Source of the DNA: Cyclobacteriaceae bacterium
Lineage (GTDB): Bacteria > Bacteroidota > Bacteroidia > Cytophagales > Cyclobacteriaceae
Direction: 5' to 3'
DNA length: 43,181 nucleotides
NCBI GenBank assembly: GCA_016786495.1
Contig: JAEUUJ010000038.1
Location: forward strand, 1 to 43,181
A program made the position numbers and the translations under genes. A model generated the notes under the pieces. The model was not told the origin of the DNA and did no database searches. It saw only the letters and a program-made list of their open reading frames with translations. Below, piece by piece: positions 1 through 8,730 of the stretch. Each line of letters starts with the position of its first letter. Position 1 is the first letter of the stretch.

Positions 1-750
1 TACTAAAAATAAACATCCTGAAAGGACGAAAAAAGTATCTGTCCCTAAACCTGCGAGGTTTTCGCCCAATTTCGCGGATAAGGCAAGACTCCCCTCTCGC
101 GTGAATACCAACAAATAGTTAGCCAGCTTTGCTGATTCGTCTGCGTAGAAGCTGATAATAATCCAATCGTTGAATTCGAGGTATTCAACGCCTTTTACAA
201 TCTCATAATCTGTTCGCTTCAGGAATTCTTTAACGGTTTCGAAATGCTGGCTGCCTTCCGCGTAAAATGCAGGTCTGAGCCGTTCTGTTCTGGCGGCCGG
301 CTGCCGCGGCACCCAATCACATTCGGTTAGCACTCCGGTAATCAGGTCAATTTTTGCCTGTTGCGGATCTCCCTTCGTACGATAACCCAACACATCACCC
401 TCCTGCATGTCGAAAAAAGAAAACGATTCAACTTCCCAACGGGTGTTACCTAGCGTAGCATCGAGTGCAATGAGGCTTTTCTGATCCGGGTTGCCACCTT
501 TGTTCATAAACCGGTTCACAAACACGGTATGCCGGCTTACGCCCGCGAGACTTACCCACCACTGCTCGGGCAACAAGATCGACTTAAAAAGAAATGTGTT
601 AGCTGTGTAGTCAAACAACGAAAAGGACGTATTGAAAACTGATTCATCGCGGACTTCAAGCGCCAGCAGACCGGCAGGTTCATCGGCCAGGGTATTCCAG
701 ATCATTCCCGGAAAGCGGTGAGAAAACAGAAACTCTGGCGTGCGCAACAC
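1..750 (-). CDS. DUF4905-like protein, 3' part lost off the window edge
   Basis: An open minus-strand frame runs off position 1 with no stop, so the C-terminus is missing; about 250 codons are visible. The translation begins near the motifs SHRFPGMIWNTLADE and GLLALEVRDE, continues with FSLFDYTANTFLF and WWVSLAGV, and contains many short hydrophobic beta-strand-like segments and no membrane helix. This pattern resembles DUF4905 proteins of Cytophagales, recalled from memory rather than searched. The first in-frame possible starts after a stop are GTG at 750 and TTG at 747; an ATG at 705 would cut into the conserved-looking N-terminus. The gene is divergent from nfeD with about 54 bp between starts, so the two may share a promoter region. 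Its function is unknown. Confidence 0.6.
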   Translation of the reverse strand, partial: MLRTPEFLFSHRFPGMIWNTLADEPAGLLALEVRDESVFNTSFSLFDYTANTFLFKSILLPEQWWVSLAGVSRHTVFVNRFMNKGGNPDQKSLIALDATLGNTRWEVESFSFFDMQEGDVLGYRTKGDPQQAKIDLITGVLTECDWVPRQPAARTERLRPAFYAEGSQHFETVKEFLKRTDYEIVKGVEYLEFNDWIIISFYADESAKLANYLLVFTREGSLALSAKLGENLAGLGTDTFFVLSGCLFLV

Positions 751-804
751 GTTTTAATGTTTAATTTTATGCGAGTTACCATGACGCGTACTCAATTTCA
801 AGCT

Positions 805-2130
805 ATGAAACGATTTCTTTTAGCGTTTGCACTGATTCTTCCGGGCGTTGTTTTTGGTCAGAAAACGAACGTGATGGTGATGGAAATCAAAACTGAGATT
901 GATACCCGTACCAAGCGCTATGTAGAGCTTGCCCTAAAACATGCTAATGAGAGTAAAGCAGACCTTGTGGTGATTGATATGGACACCTATGGCGGGGTGA
1001 TGACAGATGCCAAAGAAATTGTTGATCTGATCATGGATTTCAAAAAGCCAATCGTGGTTTACATCAACTCTGATGCAGCATCCGCAGGAGCATTAATTTC
1101 CATCGCCTGCGATAGTATCTATATGACTCCGGGCGCAAGCATCGGTGCAGCAACGGTAGTGAGTGGTGATGGTGAGAAAGCTCCCGACAAATACCAGTCG
1201 TACATGCGAGGGATTATGCGTTCGACCGCTGAAGAAAATCACCGGGATCCTCGAATAGCCGAAGGCATGGTCGATGAGAGTTTTGAAATTCCGGGTGTAA
1301 AAAAGCAAGGACAGGTTATTACGTTCTCAACTTCAGAGGCGATCAAAAATGGTTTTTGTGAAGCACAGGTAACATCCGTTGATGAAATATTAAAAAGAAA
1401 CAAAATCACCGACTACACAATCGATCGTTTCGAGCTGGAGTGGGCCGACAGGGTGATTGAATTCTTTATTAATCCATTCATCAGCGGGATATTGATCCTG
1501 ATTATCATCGGGGGGATTTACTTCGAACTGCAAACACCCGGAGCAACGTTTCCGATACTGGCTGCCGGTATCGCGTTGGTACTGTATCTGATTCCGTACT
1601 ATCTCAATGGTTTGGCCGATAACTGGGAGATTATCGCATTGTTCATCGGTCTCGCTCTGATCGCGGCCGAGGTTTTTGTTATCCCGGGGTTTGGAGTTGC
1701 CGGTGTTACGGGCATTATTCTCACAGTGTGTTCGCTGATCCTGATCATGGTGAACAATAATCTCTTTGATTTCGAATTCGTGCCTCAGTCGAGTATTCTT
1801 TATGCGGTTGCTGCTGCATTCGCTGGATTGTTGGGAGGAATCTGTTTGCTATTCATTGGCGGATCAAAGATTGCTGATTCCAGGTATTTTAAACGCGTGG
1901 CACACATTCAAGTACATGAAAGCAAGAAAGGGTATACATCATCCTTTATTCAGGAGCCGATGGTTGGCAAACGGGGTGTCGCGCACACGGTGCTACGTCC
2001 TTCCGGAAAAGTGATGATTGACGGGCAACTGTATGATGCCTTTACCCGAAGCGAGTTCATTGAGAAGGGCCAAAGCATTGAAGTGATTGGAGAAGAAACA
2101 ACCTCGTTGAAGGTTAGGTTGGTTGTATAG
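805..2130 (+). CDS. NfeD family membrane-bound serine protease
   Basis: This is a 441-residue long-form NfeD protein. Residues 1-18 look like a signal peptide. Residues 20-220 form a ClpP/crotonase-like protease domain with the nucleophile motif ASAG (Ser93) and a probable catalytic Lys at 125 or 129. Four or more membrane segments follow, then a C-terminal OB-fold NfeD domain of about 70 residues (VGKRGVAHTVLRPSGKV onward). Family members cleave hydrophobic stretches of membrane partners such as stomatin. No stomatin/SPFH gene is visible next to it here, though one often is. The longer frame from 718 was rejected because the ATG at 805 starts directly at a clean signal peptide and avoids overlapping the divergent gene. 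Confidence 0.85.
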   Translation: MKRFLLAFALILPGVVFGQKTNVMVMEIKTEIDTRTKRYVELALKHANESKADLVVIDMDTYGGVMTDAKEIVDLIMDFKKPIVVYINSDAASAGALISIACDSIYMTPGASIGAATVVSGDGEKAPDKYQSYMRGIMRSTAEENHRDPRIAEGMVDESFEIPGVKKQGQVITFSTSEAIKNGFCEAQVTSVDEILKRNKITDYTIDRFELEWADRVIEFFINPFISGILILIIIGGIYFELQTPGATFPILAAGIALVLYLIPYYLNGLADNWEIIALFIGLALIAAEVFVIPGFGVAGVTGIILTVCSLILIMVNNNLFDFEFVPQSSILYAVAAAFAGLLGGICLLFIGGSKIADSRYFKRVAHIQVHESKKGYTSSFIQEPMVGKRGVAHTVLRPSGKVMIDGQLYDAFTRSEFIEKGQSIEVIGEETTSLKVRLVV

Positions 2131-2150
2131 TTTTATTCACCAGAATCTGG

Positions 2151-2208
2151 TAGTTAGAATGAAAAAGTTAGGATTAAAGGCTAACTGCTAACTACTCAGT
2201 TCTAACTA
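2151..2208. repeat. Inverted TAGTTAGAA repeat in the nfeD-kdsB gap
   Basis: TAGTTAGAA at 2151-2159 is matched by TTCTAACTA at 2200-2208. Between them lie further fragments of the same word (GTTAG, CTAACTGCTAACTAC). The same word recurs at 18.9, 19.28 and 25.8 kb, always between or at the ends of genes. Confidence 0.6.
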
Positions 2209-2213
2209 TTGTT

Positions 2214-2945
2214 ATGATATTAGGCATTATACCCGCGCGTTATGCTTCCACACGCTTCCCCGGAAAACCCCTGGTTGATATCGGAGGCAAGTCGATGATT
2301 CAGCGCGTTTATGAACAGGTAAAAAAATCGAAGCTGATTACCGATGTGATTGTCGCGACCGATAATCAGCAAATCTTCGATCATGTAACGCAGTTTGGCG
2401 GCCGAGTGCGCATGACGAAGGAAAATCATGTAAGCGGTACCGACCGGTGTTACGAAGCGTTGACATTACAGAAAGCACCATTCGATTATGTGGTCAATAT
2501 CCAGGGAGATGAACCCTTTATCCAACCGGAACAGATCGACCTGCTGGCCGGATTATTGGATGGCAAAACAGAGATCGCAACACTAGTCAAAAAAATAGAA
2601 GACCCCGAGCAGTTAGTTAATCCCAATGTAGTTAAGGTCGTTGTCGCGCTGAATGGAGAAGCACTGTATTTTAGTCGCTCAACCGTTCCGCACATTCGCA
2701 ACACACCGGAAAAAGACTGGCTTAACAAACATACCTTTTATAAACACATCGGCATGTATGCCTATCGCACCGATGTCTTAAAAAAGCTGACCAGCTTACC
2801 GGTTTCAAAGCTTGAAAAAGCCGAATCCCTGGAACAACTGCGCTGGCTTGAAAATGGCTTTCGGATTAAAGTTGCAGAAACAAAAACTGAGACAATCGGA
2901 ATTGATACGCCAGAGGATTTACACAAGGCAGCGGCTAATCTTTAA
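2214..2945 (+). CDS. kdsB: 3-deoxy-manno-octulosonate cytidylyltransferase
   Basis: KdsB activates KDO with CTP to give CMP-KDO, the sugar donor for the inner core of lipopolysaccharide, in the cytoplasm. The 243-residue length is typical. The N-terminal nucleotide-binding motif is IPARYASTRFPGKPL (residues 5-19), followed by the VNIQGDEPF metal and substrate motif and a C-terminal segment with KLEKAESLEQLRWLENG, which is characteristic of the family. The gene starts with ATG 83 bp after nfeD, across the TAGTTAGAA-type repeat. Its presence shows a Gram-negative envelope with KDO-containing LPS. Confidence 0.95.
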   Translation: MILGIIPARYASTRFPGKPLVDIGGKSMIQRVYEQVKKSKLITDVIVATDNQQIFDHVTQFGGRVRMTKENHVSGTDRCYEALTLQKAPFDYVVNIQGDEPFIQPEQIDLLAGLLDGKTEIATLVKKIEDPEQLVNPNVVKVVVALNGEALYFSRSTVPHIRNTPEKDWLNKHTFYKHIGMYAYRTDVLKKLTSLPVSKLEKAESLEQLRWLENGFRIKVAETKTETIGIDTPEDLHKAAANL

Positions 2946-2993
2946 TGCAGCTTAAAAACCTGTCCTCAGCACCAAAAAACAAGATTTGAACGT

Positions 2994-3009
2994 GGCCAAT
3001 TAATTGGCC
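2994..3009. promoter_or_regulatory. 16-bp perfect palindrome GGCCAATTAATTGGCC
   Basis: This perfect 16-bp dyad lies 60 bp upstream of the hemopexin-repeat gene. It is followed by a short CCGGGT/ACCCGG inverted repeat (3008-3028 region). It could be an operator for the secreted-protein pair downstream. The stem is AT-rich in the centre and has no T-tract, so a terminator for kdsB is less likely. Confidence 0.4.
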
Positions 3010-3069
3010 GGGTTCTTGCGATACCCGGTAAGATTATTCTTAACTTGAGTAAGTCCAAGAGCCCCCGCT

Positions 3070-4815
3070 ATGAAAACTCTCCGTGTATTGACGTGCATGC
3101 TGATACTTGCTGCGAGCATGAGTCAAACATCTTTCGCACAAAATTGGGCATCTCTTGATGCCGTAGTGTACAACAACAAAGAAGACAAGTACTTTTTCTT
3201 CTTTGGAAAGTACTTTGTCATCAAAGAACGCGGGCAATATATTGACGGGTTGCCGTTGCGGATTGAAGACTCCTGGGAGAACTTCCCAAAATCCTGGAGC
3301 GGCGGCAACCTGGACGCAGTTTGTTATAGTTCCGATAACGACAAATATTATTTCTTCAAGGGAGACGAAGTTTGTGAAACTACCGTCACCACAATAAAAA
3401 TGTACATCGGCACGGATATCAAAGTCCCTACCCAGCGACTCAGTGCTCCGATGAAAATATCCTCCGAAAAAGCCTTTCCCGGATTGCCCTGGTCGCGTAT
3501 TGATGACGTTACCTACAACTCAGAAACAAAAACATATTATTTCTTTTTGGGCAATGAATTTGTATCGAAAAAAAGAGGCGAACCCGTCGATCCTAAAATC
3601 CGGAAGATTGACGAACCCGGAGGATTTGTAAACCTTCCGGCCGAACGACCTATCAAGGCCGTTACATTCAGTTCAGACAATAAAGAATACTACTTTTTCT
3701 GGGACGAATACTACATGTCCAAAACTCTCGGACAGGATATTGCCCCTGGAACCCAGCCACGCAGATATGAAAATGATGGCCAAAAAGGTTTTGAGTGGGC
3801 CGAACGATCCAACAATAATTATGTTGGCTTCGCCAATGAAGCTGGATATCTGGCGAACTTCAAGGTTTCCTGGACAGCCAACGGAAAAGAAGATAGCTGG
3901 AGTAAAAAGGGCGTGGCACTCACCTATGAAAAAAGTGTTTCTCTCCCAAAAAACGCAACCGACATTACCATCACAGCTCACCTATATGACGAATTCGCGG
4001 ATGGTAAAAATGGCAAACGCATTTTCAGTCAGTCGATGAGTATCCCGCCAAACAAGTGGTATAAAGTTTACGGAACCGTATTCGATCCAAAACATAAAGT
4101 CGAGAAGAAAGCTTCGAACATCATGGGAAGCGTTACCAATTTCTTCACAAAAGATATTGCAAATGCCGTGGAAGATGCCGGAAAGTTCTTTGAAGACAAC
4201 CTGCAGGAGGCGCAATACCAGACCGTCAAGCTTATGGCAAAGAGTGATCTGGAAAAGAAGAAAACGATCATTGACGAGTTCGGGAAAGCTGCGTCAAAGG
4301 TAATTCTTGATGAAGCATTCATTCGCTCGCTTTTACGGGCCGCACGTTCCAAGAATCCAAAAACATCAGAAGACGTGGTGAAGCAATTGGTAAACCGTGA
4401 GGAATTCAAAGAAATCAGAAAAGCACTGGGATTTAAATCGATGAGTGTAGGTTTCACTTCGGGTGCATCAACGGTGATTGGTATGGAGGGCTCGTTCGGT
4501 TATGGTGTGGCGCTGAACGCCTCTAAAGTGAAGGGTTACGCTGGTCTTGACGGAAGCTTGGGCGTACAAGACGGGCTCGGCCTCGGTTGCCAATTTGGAA
4601 TTTGGGTAAATCCACCCGATCAACTGAGCGGAAATTCGATCGCGGTAAATGTTGAAGCAGGTGCAGGGGTTGGTGTTTCTTTCTCGCTTGTGTACGATGT
4701 AACGGTGACCGGCAACAATCCACCCGCGTTCACGTTCTCCGGCATCGTAGTTACACCGGGTGTTGGTGCAGGCGTTGGTGCTTCACTGGGCACTGGCTAT
4801 TCATGGGTATTCTAA
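3070..4815 (+). CDS. Secreted hemopexin-repeat protein with cytolysin-like beta-sandwich
   Basis: The protein has 581 residues with a signal peptide at 1-23 (cleavage near SFAQ). Four hemopexin-like repeats are visible at about 27-75, 80-135, 141-190 and 194-243, each with a D-A/D-V-x-Y/F...KYYFF core. Residues 251-350 (from YVGFANEAGYLANFKVSW to WYKVYGTVFDP) resemble the C-terminal beta-sandwich of thiol-activated cytolysins in strand pattern and in the closing GT-x-x-x-P motif; this likeness is inferred by eye. A helical stretch (about 355-455) and a glycine-rich, beta-strand-like tail (456-581) follow. The next gene, for the crystallin-domain protein, starts 11 bp after its stop, so the two are probably co-transcribed. 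The function is unknown; binding or membrane activity outside the cell is plausible. Confidence 0.7.
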   Translation: MKTLRVLTCMLILAASMSQTSFAQNWASLDAVVYNNKEDKYFFFFGKYFVIKERGQYIDGLPLRIEDSWENFPKSWSGGNLDAVCYSSDNDKYYFFKGDEVCETTVTTIKMYIGTDIKVPTQRLSAPMKISSEKAFPGLPWSRIDDVTYNSETKTYYFFLGNEFVSKKRGEPVDPKIRKIDEPGGFVNLPAERPIKAVTFSSDNKEYYFFWDEYYMSKTLGQDIAPGTQPRRYENDGQKGFEWAERSNNNYVGFANEAGYLANFKVSWTANGKEDSWSKKGVALTYEKSVSLPKNATDITITAHLYDEFADGKNGKRIFSQSMSIPPNKWYKVYGTVFDPKHKVEKKASNIMGSVTNFFTKDIANAVEDAGKFFEDNLQEAQYQTVKLMAKSDLEKKKTIIDEFGKAASKVILDEAFIRSLLRAARSKNPKTSEDVVKQLVNREEFKEIRKALGFKSMSVGFTSGASTVIGMEGSFGYGVALNASKVKGYAGLDGSLGVQDGLGLGCQFGIWVNPPDQLSGNSIAVNVEAGAGVGVSFSLVYDVTVTGNNPPAFTFSGIVVTPGVGAGVGASLGTGYSWVF

Positions 4816-4826
4816 TCACTCGTCAT

Positions 4827-7007
4827 ATGAAATTGAAAACACTCTTGAGTATCATCCTGCCGATGCTATTCTTCAACCTGCATGCGCAAACTGTTATCCT
4901 CTACACAGACGACTTTGCCGGAAGCAGCTACGAGGTTGGACCCGGTTCATACGATTACATGACGTTGTTACGCGCAGGCATTACGATGGTGCGTTCGGTA
5001 CGGGTTCAAAAAGGAATGCAGGTAACGTTGTATGAGAATGATCAATACACCGGAAGGTCGCTCGTTATTACCGAAGATGCCCCGATGAAGTACCTGTTAG
5101 CAAAAGGTTATGGGCAGATTGCGCAAAACGTTTCACTGGTTGTTGCATCCTACACGCCCGCTAATGCAGGGCCGGCCGTGATCATCTATAAAGACAATTT
5201 CTCTGGCGCTTCAAAAAAACTCACCGAAGGCTTTTACGACTTCACTGATTTAGGTGCGGTTGATAACGATCAACTCTCGTCTGTAAAGATTCCCAAAGGC
5301 TGGAGCGTAACCTTGTACGAACACAAAGAATCAAAAGGTCGCTCACTTGTTCTGACGGCCGATGCGAATGCTGCGCTCCTGATAAAAAACAAGTTTAATG
5401 ACGTTACATCTTCCATACTGGTAGAGAAATTACCGCTACCCGAGGTACCCGCACCGGTAAAAACACCTCCTGTGATACCCGAAACAAAAACACCGGAAGA
5501 TCCAATTCACCCACAGCAGCCGGCTTCACCCGGTGACGATCCTGCAAATCCTATGATCACGATTTATCAGGGCGACCGCTCCGGAGAATCCAAAAGACTT
5601 GCACCCGGAATTTACGATACCGATCAACTTGAAATTGGCGACAATGAACTCTCATCCATTCACATACCCGCTGGTGTGAGTGTCGTGTTGTATGATCAGC
5701 CAAAATTTAAAGGAAAATCCTTGCGACTGGATGAAGACGCCGGCACGGCATTCCTGGATGCACGGGGGTTCAACAACACCACCTCTTCTCTATCGGTTGA
5801 ATTGACTCCGCGCGTAATCATCTACGCGGATGCGTTCACAGGGAACTCAGCAAGTCTTACACCGGGCTATTATCATGTAAATCAATTGGGTATTGACAAC
5901 GATGAGCTTTCTTCCGTAAAACTGTTTGCGGATACATGGGTGTTACTGTTCGAGCACAATAATTTTAAAGGTCGGTCTATTCTGCTCACACAGGATGCAT
6001 CTGCTGATTTTATTGCCGGCCGAAGGTTCGATAACCTTGCATCTTCGATGATTGTGGGTACCTCGGATATCCCGCTGCCTCAGGTGACACTCTATCGCGA
6101 TAATTTCACTAATCCGCTGGCGACACTTGTTCCGGGAGAATATCCCGTACTGGATAACTTCGACAATCAGTTGTCATCAATCAAAATTCCGCGCGGGTTG
6201 CGTGTCACGCTATTTGAAGACGTAGCTTTTGGAGACAGGGCGGTTACCCTTAACGCCAGCGTGGGCGATGACTTTCTCCGGACAAACAAGTTTGATGATG
6301 CAGTGTCTTCAATTAAAGTGGAGCAGCTTGATCCGCGCGAGCTGGTAGTGACGCTCTATTCTGAGAGTTTTAAAGGAAATTCACAGGAATTGAAACCGGG
6401 CCGCTACCTGGTTCGTGATATCACACTGCCGCGCAATACGCTTACGTCCGTTCACGTACCCGAAGGAATGCTGTTGACTCTTTATGAGCACGATAATTTC
6501 AGAGGTGTGTATGAGACCGCTGATCGCGACAAAGACTTCTCACCCTTTAAAATGTTCGACAATTTCTACTCTTCGTTTATTGTGGAAGACATATTCCGGC
6601 CGATTCTTTCTGCACCCCCGGTTACAACTACTACCGAAGCCCAGCCTATTATTCCCGATAAGGAACCTGAGCCAACAACGATTATCACCGTTGTCGAAGA
6701 AGATCCGTTCGAACTGTGCAAGTTGGGTGACCGGGACTACCAGACTGCCTTAAAAGCGATTGAGAAAAAAGGATTTAGCAGCGACAGGATGACCGTGGCG
6801 CAGCTGGCTACGAAAAACAAATGCCTGACCAATGACCAAATCCGGGGAATTGCCAAACTTCTTGGTTTTGAAGATCAACGGCTGGAATTCGTTAAGAGTA
6901 TGTACGATCAGGCCATTGAAAAATCGACCTTTTACACACTTGATGACGTGTTTGTATTTATGTCGAGCAAGGATGACTTCGCAAAATTTCTTACTTCGAA
7001 ACACTAG
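4827..7007 (+). CDS. Secreted protein with six beta/gamma-crystallin domains and DUF4476
   Basis: The 726-residue protein has a signal peptide (MKLKTLLSIILPMLFFNLHAQ). Six double-Greek-key units follow, starting near VILYTDDF, VIIYKDNF, MITIYQGD, VIIYADAF, VTLYRDNF and VTLYSESF. Five have the D/N-N-x-L-S-S type turn (DNDQLSSV, GDNELSSI, DNDELSSV, DNQLSSI and a weaker RNTLTSV), which binds calcium in microbial beta/gamma-crystallins. A proline-rich linker separates units 2 and 3. The last 100 residues (DPFELCKLGDRDYQTAL to the end) match the DUF4476 pattern, with LGFEDQRLEFVKSMYD at the core. The ATG at 4827 was chosen over 4803 because it begins the signal peptide. It is probably a calcium-stabilised extracellular protein. 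Confidence 0.8.
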   Translation: MKLKTLLSIILPMLFFNLHAQTVILYTDDFAGSSYEVGPGSYDYMTLLRAGITMVRSVRVQKGMQVTLYENDQYTGRSLVITEDAPMKYLLAKGYGQIAQNVSLVVASYTPANAGPAVIIYKDNFSGASKKLTEGFYDFTDLGAVDNDQLSSVKIPKGWSVTLYEHKESKGRSLVLTADANAALLIKNKFNDVTSSILVEKLPLPEVPAPVKTPPVIPETKTPEDPIHPQQPASPGDDPANPMITIYQGDRSGESKRLAPGIYDTDQLEIGDNELSSIHIPAGVSVVLYDQPKFKGKSLRLDEDAGTAFLDARGFNNTTSSLSVELTPRVIIYADAFTGNSASLTPGYYHVNQLGIDNDELSSVKLFADTWVLLFEHNNFKGRSILLTQDASADFIAGRRFDNLASSMIVGTSDIPLPQVTLYRDNFTNPLATLVPGEYPVLDNFDNQLSSIKIPRGLRVTLFEDVAFGDRAVTLNASVGDDFLRTNKFDDAVSSIKVEQLDPRELVVTLYSESFKGNSQELKPGRYLVRDITLPRNTLTSVHVPEGMLLTLYEHDNFRGVYETADRDKDFSPFKMFDNFYSSFIVEDIFRPILSAPPVTTTTEAQPIIPDKEPEPTTIITVVEEDPFELCKLGDRDYQTALKAIEKKGFSSDRMTVAQLATKNKCLTNDQIRGIAKLLGFEDQRLEFVKSMYDQAIEKSTFYTLDDVFVFMSSKDDFAKFLTSKH

Positions 7008-7182
7008 TATCCACGTCCGTCCGACTATATAACTACATCGGTAAAATCATTGCCGTCCGATGACGGACACTGTGCGATAGGATCAAACCGTTGCATCCTC
7101 CCGTTAACAGTAATTAACTTTTATGTAAGGTTAATTAACGACTGACATGTTCACAAACGATTAATTTTCATAAAAAACCATT
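7008..7182. other. Intergenic region with small palindromes
   Basis: This 175-bp gap holds GTCCG-ATGA-CGGAC (about 7061-7074), two copies of TAATTAAC 20 bp apart and the perfect palindrome GTTAATTAAC (7130-7139), then an A/T-rich stretch before the next ATG. It probably contains the promoter of the thioredoxin-like gene. No clear TAnnTTTG element with correct spacing was found. Confidence 0.35.
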
Positions 7183-8154
7183 ATGAAAAAAATAATCCTC
7201 CTGAACGTCATTCTATTTTCATCGCTTATAGTCCGGTCACAGTCTGCTAAAGAACAACTCTCCGCCATGCTGCTCAAGAAATACGGAAAAGATTGCATCA
7301 TCAATGGCGAAAACGGAACACCGATCTCCTTTGATGCTCTGGCAGACCGCATAATACAGGCATCGGGTGAAGGTAAACGCGTTAAATACAACTCAATTCG
7401 GGTAACCGAAGGTGTCATCCAGGAACTCACAATGCAGATTGTTGATCCTGCATCGGTAAAACCGTTGTTAGAAGAAATTGACTTTTCAAATTCTTCCATT
7501 GGCTTCTACAACGAATCGCGGCAAAAAATTTCAGCAGATGATTTTAGAAAGATCCTGACAGACAACCGCAACCTCATGCCGGCCGTCTACAATGCTGCAA
7601 ACAGCGTGATTAAGGACTACTATATTATGGCTAAACCGGTACCCCTCGCGGTGACTACGACAAACGGGGCCGGTGGAAATTCTTCTTCGTTGAGTGTGAC
7701 TAGCCCGACTGGCTTTGTACAAGGTGATAATATGCCTGAGTTCTCCTTTACCGATATTTCCGGAAAACGATGGAATTCAAAAGACTTGCTGGATAAAATT
7801 GTTGTCGTCAATTTCTGGTTCGTGGAATGTTCTCCTTGCGTTGAAGAGATGCCTGAATTGAACAAACTGGTTGATCACTATAAAAATAACCGTAATGTCG
7901 TTTTTCTGTCAGTTTCTGAATCAAGTCAGGAAAAAATTGAGAAATTTCTATCGAAGACCCAATTTCACTACGCTCACATTGCACGTGAGCAGGCAAGAGA
8001 ATACCTGCTTGACTGGGACATCAAGATGTTCCCGCAGAACATTATTTTCGCAAAAGGAAAAGTATCTTTCTCGTTAACGGGTGGTATTCGTGGAAACGGA
8101 GAAACAATCTTTACGTTGCTAAATAATGCGATCGAAAAGTCACTTAAATCGTGA
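7183..8154 (+). CDS. TlpA-like thioredoxin-fold protein, exported
   Basis: The 323-residue protein begins with a signal peptide (about 1-19, ending VRSQ). An N-terminal 160-residue region without a recognised domain precedes a TlpA/AhpC-type thioredoxin domain at about 180-323. The redox motif is WFVECSPCVEEMP (Cys216 and Cys219, a CxxC with Ser-Pro), and the cis-proline strand is at DIKMFPQNIIF. Such proteins reduce disulfides or cytochrome c cysteines in the periplasm; this one carries an extra N-terminal region and stands alone, so its partner is not visible. A strong hairpin terminator follows. Confidence 0.8.
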   Translation: MKKIILLNVILFSSLIVRSQSAKEQLSAMLLKKYGKDCIINGENGTPISFDALADRIIQASGEGKRVKYNSIRVTEGVIQELTMQIVDPASVKPLLEEIDFSNSSIGFYNESRQKISADDFRKILTDNRNLMPAVYNAANSVIKDYYIMAKPVPLAVTTTNGAGGNSSSLSVTSPTGFVQGDNMPEFSFTDISGKRWNSKDLLDKIVVVNFWFVECSPCVEEMPELNKLVDHYKNNRNVVFLSVSESSQEKIEKFLSKTQFHYAHIAREQAREYLLDWDIKMFPQNIIFAKGKVSFSLTGGIRGNGETIFTLLNNAIEKSLKS

Positions 8155-8180
8155 GAGAATTAACAGGTAATAGAATAAAG

Positions 8181-8212
8181 AGGCTCTCCGCGTTGGAGAG
8201 CCTTCTTTTTCG
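8181..8212 (+). terminator. Rho-independent terminator
   Basis: A 9-bp perfect stem AGGCTCTCC / GGAGAGCCT with a 5-base loop (GCGTT) is followed by TCTTTTTCG on the plus strand, 26 bp after the thioredoxin-like gene. Confidence 0.85.
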
Positions 8213-8245
8213 TATCTTTATCGTACCTGTTACTACGAACAAATC

Positions 8246-8641
8246 ATGAATCCGGATACCCAGGCCTATAACCATTCCCTGAGTGAAACTGATGCACGTA
8301 TTGCCAACTTGCTCGCAACCGAAATTACGAACGGTTTCCCGAAAGCCGAGAACAAAGTCTGGCATCGTCATCCGGTTTGGTTTTTAGACGGTAACCCGAT
8401 TGTAGGTTACAGCAAGTTGAAAAGCGGCATGCGCCTGATGTTTTGGAGCGGGATCAGCTTTGACGAAGAAGCACTGCAACCTGGAACGGGAAAATTCAAG
8501 GATGCTTCGATCACATACACTTCCGTGGATGAAATCAACACCAAAGATTTGAAACGCTGGCTGAAAAAAGCCAAGTCTATCCAGTGGGACTATAAAAACA
8601 TTGTCAAGCGAAAAGGAAAGCTGGTGAAGATTAAGCCGTAA
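8246..8641 (+). CDS. DUF1801 domain protein
   Basis: This 131-residue cytoplasmic protein shows the DUF1801 (YdhG-like) pattern: VWHRHPVWFLDGNPIVGYSKLKSGMRLMFWSG in the middle and YTSVDEINTKDLKRWLKKAKSIQWDY near the end. The length and order fit the family. The biochemical role of DUF1801 is not established. It is a single gene between the terminator at 8.2 kb and a convergent hydrolase gene. Confidence 0.8.
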   Translation: MNPDTQAYNHSLSETDARIANLLATEITNGFPKAENKVWHRHPVWFLDGNPIVGYSKLKSGMRLMFWSGISFDEEALQPGTGKFKDASITYTSVDEINTKDLKRWLKKAKSIQWDYKNIVKRKGKLVKIKP

Positions 8642-8657
8642 CACCCTTCCGAGCGAT

Positions 8658-8691
8658 TCAGTTGATGATACCGAATGCCCAATTCAACTGA
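8658..8691. terminator. Weak stem-loop between convergent genes
   Basis: TCAGTTG (8658-8664) and CAACTGA (8685-8691) form a 7-bp inverted repeat with a 20-base loop in the 89-bp gap between convergent genes. No T-tract follows, so a terminator role is only suggested. Confidence 0.25.
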
Positions 8692-8730
8692 GCGAAATCA
8701 ACTCATCCGATTTATCGCGGACAAGTAACA

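Noticed and set aside
718-804. N-terminal extension of the NfeD protein
   Set aside because: It would place 29 non-signal residues before an obvious signal peptide and overlap the divergent gene start.
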